Assembly: GCF_010119975.1 (NCBI RefSeq)
Contig: NZ_CP048222.1
Location: 992,001 to 1,056,000, forward strand
Reading direction: 5' to 3'
From: Rhodocytophaga rosea
GTDB lineage: Bacteria; Bacteroidota; Bacteroidia; Cytophagales; 172606-1
Length of the DNA: 64,000 bases
Shown one piece after another: positions 1-8,497 of this stretch. The stretch's first letter is position 1. Each line of letters opens with the position of its first letter. The position numbers and the translations under genes are program-made. The notes below the pieces were generated by a model. The model saw nothing but the letters and a program-made list of their open reading frames with translations. It searched no databases and was not told the DNA's origin.

Positions 1-61
1 AGAAAGCATCGATGCTAACTCTGCCAAATCAGGCTAGGTAGTGAACTTTGGGTTAATTGTA

Positions 62-69
62 TAAATTTG
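62..69 (+). promoter_or_regulatory. possible Bacteroidetes -7 box
   Basis: TAAATTTG matches the Bacteroidetes -7 consensus TAnnTTTG and lies 40 bases before the ATG at 110. No convincing -33 TTTG is seen at the right spacing. In such AT-rich DNA a chance match is quite possible. Confidence 0.25.
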
Positions 70-109
70 AAAATTAGTATATATTTAAATATTGTACGCA
101 TTTTTTAGA

Positions 110-961
110 ATGAACAATAACGAACTTAAAGCATTAGTATCGCTCTTGGATGATGAAGACAAAGAAATCCAGCTACACGTTGAGCAAAAAATTATTTCTC
201 TGGGAGATGCCGTAATTCCCTTTCTGGAAGAAGAATGGGAGAACAATATGAACTTAACGGTTCAGAAAAAAATTGAAGACCTGATTCATGTACTGCAATT
301 CGACAGTCTTAAAAACAGACTCAAAGCATGGAAAGAGACTGGTTCTCAGGATTTACTGGAAGGCATGTGGCTGGTAGCTACGTATCAATACCCTGATTTA
401 GCACTGGAACGCTTAAAGAAAGACCTTGAGCAAATATATTATGAAGCCTGGCTTGAATTTAAAAATAATATTCATCCCTTCGACCAGGTAAAAATCCTCA
501 ACAGCATCATGTTTGGCAAGCTGAAATTTGCAGCTAACACCAAAAATTTTCATGCCCCAGCCAACTGTATGCTTAACATTGTGCTGGATACCAAACGGGG
601 TAATCCTATTTCGCTATGCGTGGTGTATATGCTGGTGGCGAATAAGCTTAAAATGCCGGTCTATGGCGTAAACCTTCCTAATCTGTTTGTGCTGACTTAT
701 AAAACCAATGAATCGCAGTTTTATATCAATGTATTCAGCAAAGGTATTATTTTCTCTAAAGCCGATATTGATAAGTACATTGCCCAGCTGAACCTGCCGG
801 CTTCCGATATTTTTTATCAGCCCTGTTCCAATATGGATATTATTAAAAGGGTGCTGCGTAATCTGATTATTTCCTTCGAAAAAACCAGTGATACCGACAA
901 AATTCAGGAGATCAAACAATTGCTCCAGGTAATCTCCGATGAACCGGGCGATGCGATATGA
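110..961 (+). CDS. SirB1/transglutaminase-like family protein
   Basis: This 283-residue protein belongs to the SirB1 (Transglut_core2) group. The first 80 residues are helical and HEAT-like. The core follows with NCMLNIVLDTKRGNPISL and LKMPVYGVNLPNLFVL, matching the family pattern G-x-P-I-(S/T)-L followed by (L/M)PVxGVxLPxxF. The position where true transglutaminases carry the catalytic Cys is not obviously conserved, so enzymatic activity is doubtful. The molecular role of the family is poorly known. I start at the ATG at 110; an in-frame TTG at 92 would add six residues but has no support. The protein has no signal peptide and is probably cytoplasmic. It stands alone, convergent with the next gene. 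Confidence 0.8.
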   Translation: MNNNELKALVSLLDDEDKEIQLHVEQKIISLGDAVIPFLEEEWENNMNLTVQKKIEDLIHVLQFDSLKNRLKAWKETGSQDLLEGMWLVATYQYPDLALERLKKDLEQIYYEAWLEFKNNIHPFDQVKILNSIMFGKLKFAANTKNFHAPANCMLNIVLDTKRGNPISLCVVYMLVANKLKMPVYGVNLPNLFVLTYKTNESQFYINVFSKGIIFSKADIDKYIAQLNLPASDIFYQPCSNMDIIKRVLRNLIISFEKTSDTDKIQEIKQLLQVISDEPGDAI

Positions 962-1031
962 GGGGATTATAGATTAAAAAACAGGAAGATAGTAAGGTTG
1001 GACTTGCTTGCTGGAAGCAGTTAGATGTTTC

Positions 1032-1838
1032 TCATTTCAATAGGTTTTCCAGGATATGTTGGGTTGCTGCATGATTTAATATGGTTCCATGTGTGGCTCC
1101 TTTTATCTCAAAAAACTTGTCTTTTTCCTTCAATAATGGCCTTATCTGGTAGGATACACTCCTTGCATTCTCATCTGTACCAATCACTATTACTGGAGAT
1201 TTACTTCTTTGCACATCCTTTTCAGTCTGGAACGTAAACCCAATTACTGCAGGCAACGGTGCGTATAAAGTAGCCAGAAAGCGGTCACTAAAATCACCGG
1301 TAGCAGAAGCAGCATCAATCAGAATAGTCATTTTGGGAAAATTATCAGCCGCCAGATGAGCGGCAATTCTGCCACCGAGTGAAAAGCCAACAATCATAAT
1401 CTGATTCTCTGAATACTTATCCTTTAATGCATTATATACAAGTTGAGCATCCGAATAAAAGTTCTCTATCGTAATTTTCCCTTTGCTCTTGCCCTGCTCC
1501 CGGTAATCAGTAATGAGTATATCGTAGTGCAATTTCAGAAACTGAGGCGCCATTTGCGCCCATTCCTTAATGGTACCTCCGTTGCCCTTCCAGAAACAAA
1601 TCACTCCCTTAGCACTATCTGCTTTGAAAAGCACACCATTCAGCACTCCCCCATCTTCAGCCTGGAAAGAAAGTTCTTCAACATTTCCCTCAAACTCATA
1701 AGAATAGGTAGCTGGAAGTACATACTCCTTAAACCGGTTTCCCTGCTCATCTTTAATTGAATACAAAAAAGCATAGGTTCCGAGGTAGACAGTGATTCCT
1801 ACAGCAACAAGAATGGGAATAAGTCGCTTTGTTTTCAT
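1032..1838 (-). CDS. membrane-anchored alpha/beta hydrolase
   Basis: A 268-residue alpha/beta-hydrolase-fold protein. Residues 5-27 form an uncleaved N-terminal hydrophobic anchor, so the catalytic domain probably faces the periplasm. The nucleophile elbow GFSLGG (Ser153) is intact, the oxyanion region is around FWKGNGG (83-89), and the catalytic His is probably in GATHGTIL near the C terminus. The central DYREQGKSKG segment resembles the family motif DYRGxGxSxG. The closest general group is the BAAT/serine aminopeptidase S33-like hydrolases. The substrate cannot be read from the sequence. It is a single gene facing the SirB1-like gene tail to tail. Confidence 0.8.
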   Translation of the reverse strand: MKTKRLIPILVAVGITVYLGTYAFLYSIKDEQGNRFKEYVLPATYSYEFEGNVEELSFQAEDGGVLNGVLFKADSAKGVICFWKGNGGTIKEWAQMAPQFLKLHYDILITDYREQGKSKGKITIENFYSDAQLVYNALKDKYSENQIMIVGFSLGGRIAAHLAADNFPKMTILIDAASATGDFSDRFLATLYAPLPAVIGFTFQTEKDVQRSKSPVIVIGTDENARSVSYQIRPLLKEKDKFFEIKGATHGTILNHAATQHILENLLK

Positions 1839-2163
1839 AGGTATGTTTACACTTAGAGGCAGGTAAATACCTCTGCTTCAATTCTTCAATCAAAAAATAT
1901 AATAGGGGCGTATTATTGCACAACGCAGGTAGTACAATGCCTTAGTTGAATCAACATTGATACGTATACCTTTTGCTTACGCTTATTTCCGGGTATGTAC
2001 ACCTCCCGTTTACCTGTATTTATAGCATTTATTTTCATTCCAGCATTCCTTTGTACCATCAATCCGGCAATAATATTTCCCGGGTAATTTCTTCAACAAA
2101 TTCTATAAACGCTTAATAACACATATTTCATTCATCAGTTAATTTCTCATTTCTTCAAACATT
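1839..2163. other. intergenic, divergent promoter region
   Basis: This 325-base AT-rich spacer separates two divergently transcribed genes and must hold both promoters. I see no ORF, strong hairpin or RNA-like structure in it. Confidence 0.5.
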
Positions 2164-2472
2164 ATGCTTACTCTATTGCTCAAATTTGTATTTTATGTGG
2201 TAGCTGGTTTTAGTGGCTTAGTAGCTGCTTTTTACTTTGTTATGACCGTCCTTGGCATATTTTTCCCTAAAAGTCCACACCAGGGAGGTGCAGATGCTGT
2301 CTGGTTTGCAGTAGGATACGGCGTAGCACTCGGTTTGCTGGGCTGGGCCTATCATCTGGCTATTATACAAGGAAGAATAGGTGCTGGGTTCCTCATGATA
2401 CTGATTGCCTATGTTTCCTGTATCGTGTTTTTTATAGTATTATTGATGTTTAGCAAAGGCCGTTGGAATTGA
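2164..2472 (+). CDS. small membrane protein, unknown
   Basis: This 102-residue protein is almost entirely hydrophobic, with three predicted membrane spans at roughly residues 5-30, 44-65 and 74-96 joined by short loops. It has no recognised motif and no signal cleavage site. It ends 36 bases from the convergent cydB stop, so it is not part of the oxidase operon and is in the wrong orientation to be a CydX-type subunit. The function is unknown. The coding call rests on the clean hydropathy pattern and the Met start after an AT-rich leader. Confidence 0.65.
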   Translation: MLTLLLKFVFYVVAGFSGLVAAFYFVMTVLGIFFPKSPHQGGADAVWFAVGYGVALGLLGWAYHLAIIQGRIGAGFLMILIAYVSCIVFFIVLLMFSKGRWN

Positions 2473-2508
2473 ACCTTGTTAGATTGACCCAGCTTTTTTT
2501 CGGTACAT

Positions 2509-3522
2509 TCAATGAACCTGCTCCTGATTCCACTTGAAAGACTTGAGCAGATAAAACAAGGCTGGTAAAATGAGCATGGAGCCAACAATTAATGCCCAGC
2601 CTAACATTTGTAAAGTAGCGTCAGGCGCACTGGTATTGTGTAAGGTGAGGTCTTCGCCATGGGTCAGGTTGATTACCACTGGGTATTGCATCCAAAGCCA
2701 GGCAACCAGAATCATACTTACCTGAAAACCAGCCAGTAATCGTGGTACAATCACGTTTCGTTTGATGAGTGTAAACCATAATACCGGCAGCGAAAGCGTT
2801 GCCAGTACCAGGCAGGCTGCACTCAGCGGATGGCTCCACAAGAGTTCAATTAAATCCAGGCCATCCATCTGGGCAGCGATGAAAACAAATCCTCCGGCAA
2901 TTACTGTTACTACATTCGACTTGATCGCCTGATCCAGGAAAATCCGGCGGATGTCCTCCTCTCTGGCCTCACCAATTAAGTATACAGCCGCCAGAAAAGT
3001 AAAAATGCAACAGGCAAAAATTCCTACGGCGAAGGAAAACAGGTTAAACCAGGGACTGATAAAACCTTGTATAAAATTGGTTGTTTCCAGATTGATCCGG
3101 CCCAGGGTAACGGCACCGGCAATAATTCCCAGAAAAAGGGAAGTTGCTATACTCGAAAACACAAAAACTCCGGTATAGTACCGCTGTGACCTTCCTTTGA
3201 TCGGATCATAATGGCGGAAGGTGAAAAAGCACCCACGTAATACAATGCCGATGAGCATGGCAGTAATCGGAATATGCAGGGCAACAGAGATAGTGGTGTA
3301 CACTTTCGGAAAACCCATAAACAAAATCACTACTACCAGAATTAGCCAGATATGATTGGCTTCCCACACCGGACCAATGGCATCATAAGTAAGTTTCTGC
3401 CCTTTTTCTCTGAATTTGCGGCTGGAAAATCCTTCCAGAATACCGGCCCCAAAATCTGCTCCGGCAAATAAACAGTAGAACAAAAGAGAAACGCCCAGAA
3501 ACAATACAATTACTTCAAACAT
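2509..3522 (-). CDS. cydB: cytochrome bd ubiquinol oxidase subunit II
   Basis: A 337-residue inner-membrane protein with the CydB pattern: the N-terminal LFAGADFGAGILE segment, then GPVWEANHIWLILVVVILF, and eight to nine membrane spans. CydB pairs with CydA to form the high-affinity quinol oxidase that reduces O2 to water and generates proton-motive force without proton pumping. It follows cydA on the same strand after a 60-base gap and is almost certainly cotranscribed with it. Length is typical for the short Bacteroidetes form. No cydX or cydDC is visible nearby. Confidence 0.95.
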   Translation of the reverse strand: MFEVIVLFLGVSLLFYCLFAGADFGAGILEGFSSRKFREKGQKLTYDAIGPVWEANHIWLILVVVILFMGFPKVYTTISVALHIPITAMLIGIVLRGCFFTFRHYDPIKGRSQRYYTGVFVFSSIATSLFLGIIAGAVTLGRINLETTNFIQGFISPWFNLFSFAVGIFACCIFTFLAAVYLIGEAREEDIRRIFLDQAIKSNVVTVIAGGFVFIAAQMDGLDLIELLWSHPLSAACLVLATLSLPVLWFTLIKRNVIVPRLLAGFQVSMILVAWLWMQYPVVINLTHGEDLTLHNTSAPDATLQMLGWALIVGSMLILPALFYLLKSFKWNQEQVH

Positions 3523-3582
3523 AAGCTAGTATTAAGTATCAAGTAGTGAGTAGCAAGCTTGCAAAACATTCGCTTTGGTCTT
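3523..3582. repeat. degenerate AGTATTAAGTAGTGAGTA-type spacer repeat
   Basis: The cydA-cydB spacer contains AGTATTAAGTA followed by AAGTAGTGAGTAG, then the 10-base palindrome GCAAGCTTGC at 3553-3562. The same word family forms the inverted repeat at 13999-14107. Here only one arm is present. It sits inside an operon, so it may be a relic or a processing signal rather than a terminator. Confidence 0.4.
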
Positions 3583-4905
3583 TCAGGCTTCCTGCAAGCT
3601 GGGTTTGTAGTTTTCATGCAACACCCGGATCTGTCGGATCATCAGCCAGGTAACAAGCACAGCTAATATCAGATAGAGAATAGTGAATGTAATCATCGGA
3701 TATACCAGGCCATTCATCGGCGTAACCGAATCGGCAGTACGCATAATGCCATACATGATCCAGGGTTGCCGGCCTACTTCGGTAACCACCCATCCGGCTT
3801 CTACGGCGATAAAACCTAACGGTGTAGCCAGCGCCACCAGCCGCAGAAAATTTTTATGCGTAAGCAGGGGGTTGCGTTTCCATTGTAGGAATAAGAATAT
3901 AAGTCCGGTCAGCATGAGCAGCATTCCTGCGCCCACCATCACCTGGAACGCAATATGTACAATTACAACCGGCGGCCATTCATCTCTGGGAATCGTATCC
4001 AGGCCTTTTACTTCCGCACTAAAATCACCATGTGCCAGAAAGCTCAGAAATCCGGGCAAATGACTGGCATAATTCACTTCCTGTTTATCTACATCCGGCA
4101 AACCTCCAATAATCAGATCAGCAGGCTGGCTGGTTTGAAATAAAGCTTCCATGGCCGCTAATTTTGCAGGCTGCCGCTGGGCTACGTCTTTGGCCGAAAT
4201 ATCGCCACTGAGCGGCTGCAGCAGGGCTGTGATGGCACCAAACGTGAGTGCTATTTTCATCGCCCGCAAATGCAAAGGATGCTTCGGATGTTTGAGTAAT
4301 AATAACGCATGAATGCCGGCTACAGCAAAACTAGTACTGACAAAAGCCGCCAGTGTCATGTGTAAGGCCTGCGAAAACCACGCATCATTAAACATCGCTG
4401 CTACCGGGTCAATGTTGATGGCATGGCCGTTTACCCATTCAAATCCGGATGGACTGTTCATCCAGGCATTGGCGGCTACCACAAATATGCCTGAAGCTAC
4501 TCCGGAAATGCCTACAAATACCCCCGTTACCCAATGTACCCACTTATTCAGCCGCTTCCATCCGTAGAGAAATAATCCGATGGCGATGGCTTCGAGAAAA
4601 AATGCCGTTCCTTCCCAGGAGAAAGGCATGCCGAAAATAGGACCGGCATGTTCCATAAATTTAGGCCATAGTAATCCCAGTTCAAAGGAGAGAACCGTTC
4701 CGGAAACCGCACCAGTTGCAAAAAAGATAGCTACCCCTTTCGACCAGGCTTTGGTCAGATCCAGGTACACCGGTTGACTGGTCCGCAGCCATTTCCAGTG
4801 AGAGAATGCCATGAGAAATGGCATTACCATTCCGATACAAGCAAATATGATATGAAAACCTAAAGAAATAGCCATTTGAAGCCGGGCGGCAACTAAATCT
4901 TCCAT
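3583..4905 (-). CDS. cydA: cytochrome bd ubiquinol oxidase subunit I
   Basis: A 440-residue CydA homologue with about nine membrane spans. Visible hallmarks are the N-terminal haem-ligand His18 in ISLGFHIIFACIGM, the WMNSPSGFEW motif, and the VTEVGRQPWIMYG motif near the quinone-binding side. The periplasmic Q-loop is short, as in the non-E. coli subclass. Together with CydB it forms a high-affinity terminal oxidase used at low oxygen. It is the first gene of the cydAB operon, and the 248 bases upstream should hold its promoter. Confidence 0.95.
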   Translation of the reverse strand: MEDLVAARLQMAISLGFHIIFACIGMVMPFLMAFSHWKWLRTSQPVYLDLTKAWSKGVAIFFATGAVSGTVLSFELGLLWPKFMEHAGPIFGMPFSWEGTAFFLEAIAIGLFLYGWKRLNKWVHWVTGVFVGISGVASGIFVVAANAWMNSPSGFEWVNGHAINIDPVAAMFNDAWFSQALHMTLAAFVSTSFAVAGIHALLLLKHPKHPLHLRAMKIALTFGAITALLQPLSGDISAKDVAQRQPAKLAAMEALFQTSQPADLIIGGLPDVDKQEVNYASHLPGFLSFLAHGDFSAEVKGLDTIPRDEWPPVVIVHIAFQVMVGAGMLLMLTGLIFLFLQWKRNPLLTHKNFLRLVALATPLGFIAVEAGWVVTEVGRQPWIMYGIMRTADSVTPMNGLVYPMITFTILYLILAVLVTWLMIRQIRVLHENYKPSLQEA

Positions 4906-5153
4906 AGTGAGCGGTGAATGCTTATTTGAAAGCCTTACCGCTGTAAAAGTAGCCCTGGAAAAGTTAATATCCCTGGAATTACAGAGAAATAATTGCTGGA
5001 AAGCTAATTGTTGTTTTTTGACAATACTGTAAAAATACCAGGTTAAGCATGGTTTGAAAGTAGGCTTAACTAAAAACAGTATTGATCTTTACTATTTTTT
5101 TGCAATTCTGCCCTGATATTTATTATCTACAAAAATTAGGTAATAAGACATAT

Positions 5154-5381
5154 TTAAAATATCTCTGTTGCCTTGATCTCGCTGATAAAATAGGACGAAA
5201 GACTATCCTTAGTCTCAGGATGATCCCAATCTATTTTTATATAATCAGGCTGTTGCTTCTTCACTAAGCTGATATGTGTACCTGGTTGAATGCTATCACT
5301 CCACCCAATCATGTCATTATGATAGTCTTTGCAGGAGATTATTATGAATAAAAGCAGAATGATAAAATACAGATTTCTCAT
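5154..5381 (-). CDS. small lipoprotein, unknown
   Basis: A 75-residue protein with a hydrophobic signal (residues 4-16) ending in a lipobox-like IIISC with Cys17, followed by a short acidic, Asp/Ser-rich mature part. It is probably an outer-membrane or periplasmic lipoprotein. I do not recognise a family. It is AT-rich and isolated, with a hairpin cluster just upstream. The short length makes the call moderate, but the lipobox placed right after a clean hydrophobic segment supports it. Confidence 0.5.
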   Translation of the reverse strand: MRNLYFIILLLFIIISCKDYHNDMIGWSDSIQPGTHISLVKKQQPDYIKIDWDHPETKDSLSSYFISEIKATEIF

Positions 5382-5417
5382 TTATGTTCTCATAAGCTTA
5401 TCAATAACAATAGGCTG

Positions 5418-5523
5418 AGCATAGTTTGAAACTATGCTTTTTTATGTGCAAAACTTAGTTTTGCCTTTAATTCAATCGGACAAAGTCCGGTACGTAAAAG
5501 AGCATAGTCTGCAGACTATGCTC
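5418..5523. repeat. cluster of four short perfect hairpins (REP-like)
   Basis: Four consecutive stem-loops with tiny loops: 5418-5438 (arms AGCATAGTTT/AAACTATGCT), 5448-5464 (GCAAAAC/GTTTTGC), 5478-5490 (CGGAC/GTCCG) and 5500-5523 (a perfect palindrome with 12-base arms). The first and last share the GCATAGT...ACTATGC core. The first is followed by T6 and could stop plus-strand transcripts. A degenerate relative of the first lies at 5046-5068. The layout recalls REP-type palindrome clusters. Confidence 0.6.
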
Positions 5524-5575
5524 AACAAAGGAAGAGCTGTTGACGATAGAAACTATATTTATAATCTTTTTATTT

Positions 5576-6247
5576 TTATTCAATTTTCCATCCTAATTGA
5601 TTTCGAGCAAACTCAAGTTTCACCTTGTCTTGTTTAATAATTTCTTCAAGACTATTGCTGCCATCTGGTATGCTTTTTAATAAGTTTTCTGCTTGTAAGA
5701 ACAACTCTTTATTATAAACTGATAAATAATCATTTTCTTTAAAGAAATAATGGAAATAAAAATAATTTTCTATTATATCATTTTCCTCAATGATTCGCCT
5801 TAATACCAATGTATGTATACTATCTAATTCTTTCTTGTTTTTTGGCCCAATCCAATAGAATAGCTTTGAAATTCCGATTTTCGTTTTTTTGTCACTAAAC
5901 TGAAAAAACTGACATAATTTATCAATTATCTTTTTTGTTCCTTCAGCTTTTATACTTGGTCTTATAAAAATTCGGTTAAAGCTAGGATCTCCATAGTTAA
6001 TTCCAACTAGCAATAATTCATTGATTAATAGATCAGGAATATTCTTATAATAGTACATTAAATCTCCAACAAATTCCTTTTTGGTCTCTTGCTTAAGTAA
6101 ATCAATTAGCTGCTGTTCAAATTTTTGATTAATGACTGGAAAAGTCTTCTTCACCTTTTTTAAAACTTCATGATCTCTATCATAATCGGGCGCAAAATAT
6201 CCTCCTTTTTGAATATATTCTTGGCAAAATTTTTCTAATTCACTCAT
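5576..6247 (-). CDS. hypothetical helical protein
   Basis: This 223-residue protein is rich in Lys, Glu, Phe and Ile, without signal peptide or membrane span, and is predicted to be mainly alpha-helical. No domain is recognised; HEAT-like adaptor or immunity-type proteins are conceivable but unsupported. It starts only 17 bases after the stop of the ABC permease gene, so it may be the third gene of that operon. Its base composition is clearly more AT-rich than the ABC genes, which suggests separate origin or recent acquisition. It is followed by the hairpin cluster. Confidence 0.65.
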   Translation of the reverse strand: MSELEKFCQEYIQKGGYFAPDYDRDHEVLKKVKKTFPVINQKFEQQLIDLLKQETKKEFVGDLMYYYKNIPDLLINELLLVGINYGDPSFNRIFIRPSIKAEGTKKIIDKLCQFFQFSDKKTKIGISKLFYWIGPKNKKELDSIHTLVLRRIIEENDIIENYFYFHYFFKENDYLSVYNKELFLQAENLLKSIPDGSNSLEEIIKQDKVKLEFARNQLGWKIE

Positions 6248-6264
6248 TCCGTTAACCTAAAATC

Positions 6265-7308
6265 TCAATACCATTTAAACACACGCAATCCAACTATAAA
6301 ACACACCACTCCATAACTGAGCAGGATAAGTATTTTACCTCCAACCTCTGCCAGAGTGGCTGCTTCGTTAAACACACTGCGAAAGGCATCCGCAAGCAGG
6401 GTGAGCGGCATATACTGAATAATGGAGGCTGCCCAGTCCGGAAAATTGGTATAGCTGAAAAAAATGCCGGATACAATGGTAAGCGTAAGGGTAATAAAAT
6501 TGATAATCCCACTGCCTACCTGTGTTTTCTCCGGTCTTGCCGCTACCAGAATAGCAATGCCACCAAACCCAATATTTCCGGCTAAAAATAGCATAAACAC
6601 GGTAAATAAACTTCCCTGTACCTGCACATCAAACAGGAAACAGGCAAACAAGAGCAGCAATATATTTTCGAATAAAGTCAAAATAAGCCTGGTCGCAAAC
6701 TGGGCTATCAAAAACTCTGAGCGGTTCATAGGCGTTGCTACCATCCGCCTGAGCAGCTTTTTAATGCGCAGTTCAATCAGACTCCAGCCAATACCCCAGA
6801 TACAAGAGTTCATCAGCCCAAGGGCAATCATTCCCGGAATCAGAAAATCAATGTAGCGGCTTCCTCTGGTAATTACTGGTTTTATCTGGGAAGTATTTCC
6901 ATTTTGCAGCTTTTGTTCCAACTGTAAATATTGCAGATAGGCATTTTCATTACCTGGGTCAAAATGATAGGTGAATGTATTTTGGGGTTGAGGTTCGATA
7001 ATCAGTTGGATTTCCCCTCTTTTCAACTGCAAAAATGCCTCGGTTGAATCCAGTGGCAAAAATGTAAAATGGGTATTGGATAAGGAATCTGATGTATTGT
7101 TTTGGAGATTAGTAAGTGCGGAATGAGTAGCCGCCACTTGATTTTGAATATACCCGACTTTATTTTCTTTGGTACCCTGCTGGGAAAAAGCAAACCCCAG
7201 AACTGCTGATAAAGATACCGGAAACAAAACTGCCCAGAACAATACTTCCGGCTCCCTGATAAGCTCCCGAAGTTGAATGGCAACCAGATTGATAAATGAA
7301 TTATTCAT
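6265..7308 (-). CDS. ABC-2 type transporter permease
   Basis: A 347-residue ABC-2 membrane protein. One N-terminal span (about residues 22-44) is followed by a large extracytoplasmic loop (45-150) and then five spans from about 155 to 343, the YhfG/DrrB-like layout. It starts 8 bases inside the upstream ATP-binding gene, so the two are translationally coupled and form one exporter. Such pairs export drugs, lipids or polysaccharides; the substrate here is unknown. LRRMVATPMNRSEFL is the conserved cytoplasmic coupling segment of ABC-2 permeases. Confidence 0.88.
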   Translation of the reverse strand: MNNSFINLVAIQLRELIREPEVLFWAVLFPVSLSAVLGFAFSQQGTKENKVGYIQNQVAATHSALTNLQNNTSDSLSNTHFTFLPLDSTEAFLQLKRGEIQLIIEPQPQNTFTYHFDPGNENAYLQYLQLEQKLQNGNTSQIKPVITRGSRYIDFLIPGMIALGLMNSCIWGIGWSLIELRIKKLLRRMVATPMNRSEFLIAQFATRLILTLFENILLLLFACFLFDVQVQGSLFTVFMLFLAGNIGFGGIAILVAARPEKTQVGSGIINFITLTLTIVSGIFFSYTNFPDWAASIIQYMPLTLLADAFRSVFNEAATLAEVGGKILILLSYGVVCFIVGLRVFKWY

Positions 7309-8236
7309 TCAGGCTCCTTCCGGTCATGGCTGTAAATAAATCGTCCAGGGTTTTCTTGCGGCATTCCAGCGACAAAACTGTGATGTTATTCTGCTCAAAA
7401 TAACTGATTAGTTGCGGTAAAGTTTGGGTGATGCTAATTACTGTACATATTGCTCTTGTCCCTTCTTCCAGCCACTGAATATGCTTAATCCCTTCAATGC
7501 CTTGCAGGATCTCCTGAGAAAGATGTTGTGCTACTTCAAAGTATATAATTTCTCCTGGCGCATAACTATTCAGAAGTTCAGTGAGCGTACCATCAGCCAG
7601 AATCTTTCCTTTATCAATAATTACAATCCGGTCGCATAAATAAGCGGCTTCTTCCATATAATGGGTCGTTAAAATCATGGCTGTGCCCTTCTCCTGCTTT
7701 AAATTCATCAGGATATCCCATAATTCCCGCCGGGCATTCGGATCAAGACCAGTGGTGGGTTCATCTAGCAGCAAGATTTGCGGCTCGTGCAAAATAGCTA
7801 CGCCCAAAGCTAGTTTTTGTCGCTGTCCGCCAGAAAGATTTACCACATAGGTTTTTTCTTTTTCTTCTAAGCGAATTGTTTTCAGAATCTGGTCTGTGCG
7901 GTCTTTACCCAGTTTATAAAAACTTCCAAACAGATCAAGTGTTTCCCGCACCGTCATTTTATCGGTAAACTTGGTTTCCTGTAAAGAAATACCAATAATC
8001 CGCCGTAAAAATGAAGCGTGTTGCTTCCAGTTTTTTTGCTTGATGCTAATAGAGCCTGAATCAGGTTTTTGTAGGCCTTCGATCATTTCGACCAAGGTTG
8101 TTTTTCCGGCTCCATTGGGTCCTAACAAGGCCAGATATTCATTGTATCCAATGTCTAGGTTTATATTGTCTACGGCTTTAAATCCATTGAATGATTTACT
8201 GATAGACCTGATTTCGATGAGGGCAGATATATTCAC
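7301..8236 (-). CDS. ABC transporter ATP-binding protein
   Basis: A 311-residue nucleotide-binding subunit. Walker A is GPNGAGKTTLVEMIEG (about 39-54), the signature motif is LSGGQRQKLALG, Walker B/D-loop is LLLDEPTTGLDPN, and the switch His lies in LTTHYMEEA. After the NBD, about 90 residues form the regulatory C-terminal domain common in CcmA/DrrA-like proteins. It is the first gene of the exporter operon and overlaps the permease gene by 8 bases. It energises export by the ABC-2 permease; the substrate is not deducible. Confidence 0.93.
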   Translation of the reverse strand: MNISALIEIRSISKSFNGFKAVDNINLDIGYNEYLALLGPNGAGKTTLVEMIEGLQKPDSGSISIKQKNWKQHASFLRRIIGISLQETKFTDKMTVRETLDLFGSFYKLGKDRTDQILKTIRLEEKEKTYVVNLSGGQRQKLALGVAILHEPQILLLDEPTTGLDPNARRELWDILMNLKQEKGTAMILTTHYMEEAAYLCDRIVIIDKGKILADGTLTELLNSYAPGEIIYFEVAQHLSQEILQGIEGIKHIQWLEEGTRAICTVISITQTLPQLISYFEQNNITVLSLECRKKTLDDLFTAMTGRSLNE

Positions 8237-8389
8237 TACTGAGCTGTGCTTGTATTAGAATGCGGAGGTATAATAAAACTATGAAGTAAGTATATGTACG
8301 ATCCGCTTCACATTCATAGTTACATGAAATTTTCTGCAACAGCAAATACATCTTTTGAGGAAAATATAAGTTGACCAGGGCAAAAAAAG

Positions 8390-8419
8390 AGGGTTATGCT
8401 ACAAAGTATGCATAACCCT
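8390..8419 (-). terminator. intrinsic terminator
   Basis: A perfect 10-base stem AGGGTTATGC/GCATAACCCT with a 10-base loop lies downstream of the repeat lipoprotein gene. On the minus strand the stem is followed by a T-rich run (the plus strand reads CAAAAAAAG just before it), so it should terminate that gene. Confidence 0.8.
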
Positions 8420-8497
8420 TCTGATTGTCAACCCGAACCTATGAAAACTAGTGATTTGAAATATTAACCTAAATCCTTTCTGATAAATCCACTGAAA

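Noticed and set aside
2164-2472. Small membrane protein as a CydX-type oxidase subunit
   Set aside because: It is three times too long, has three spans and is transcribed toward cydB, not with it.
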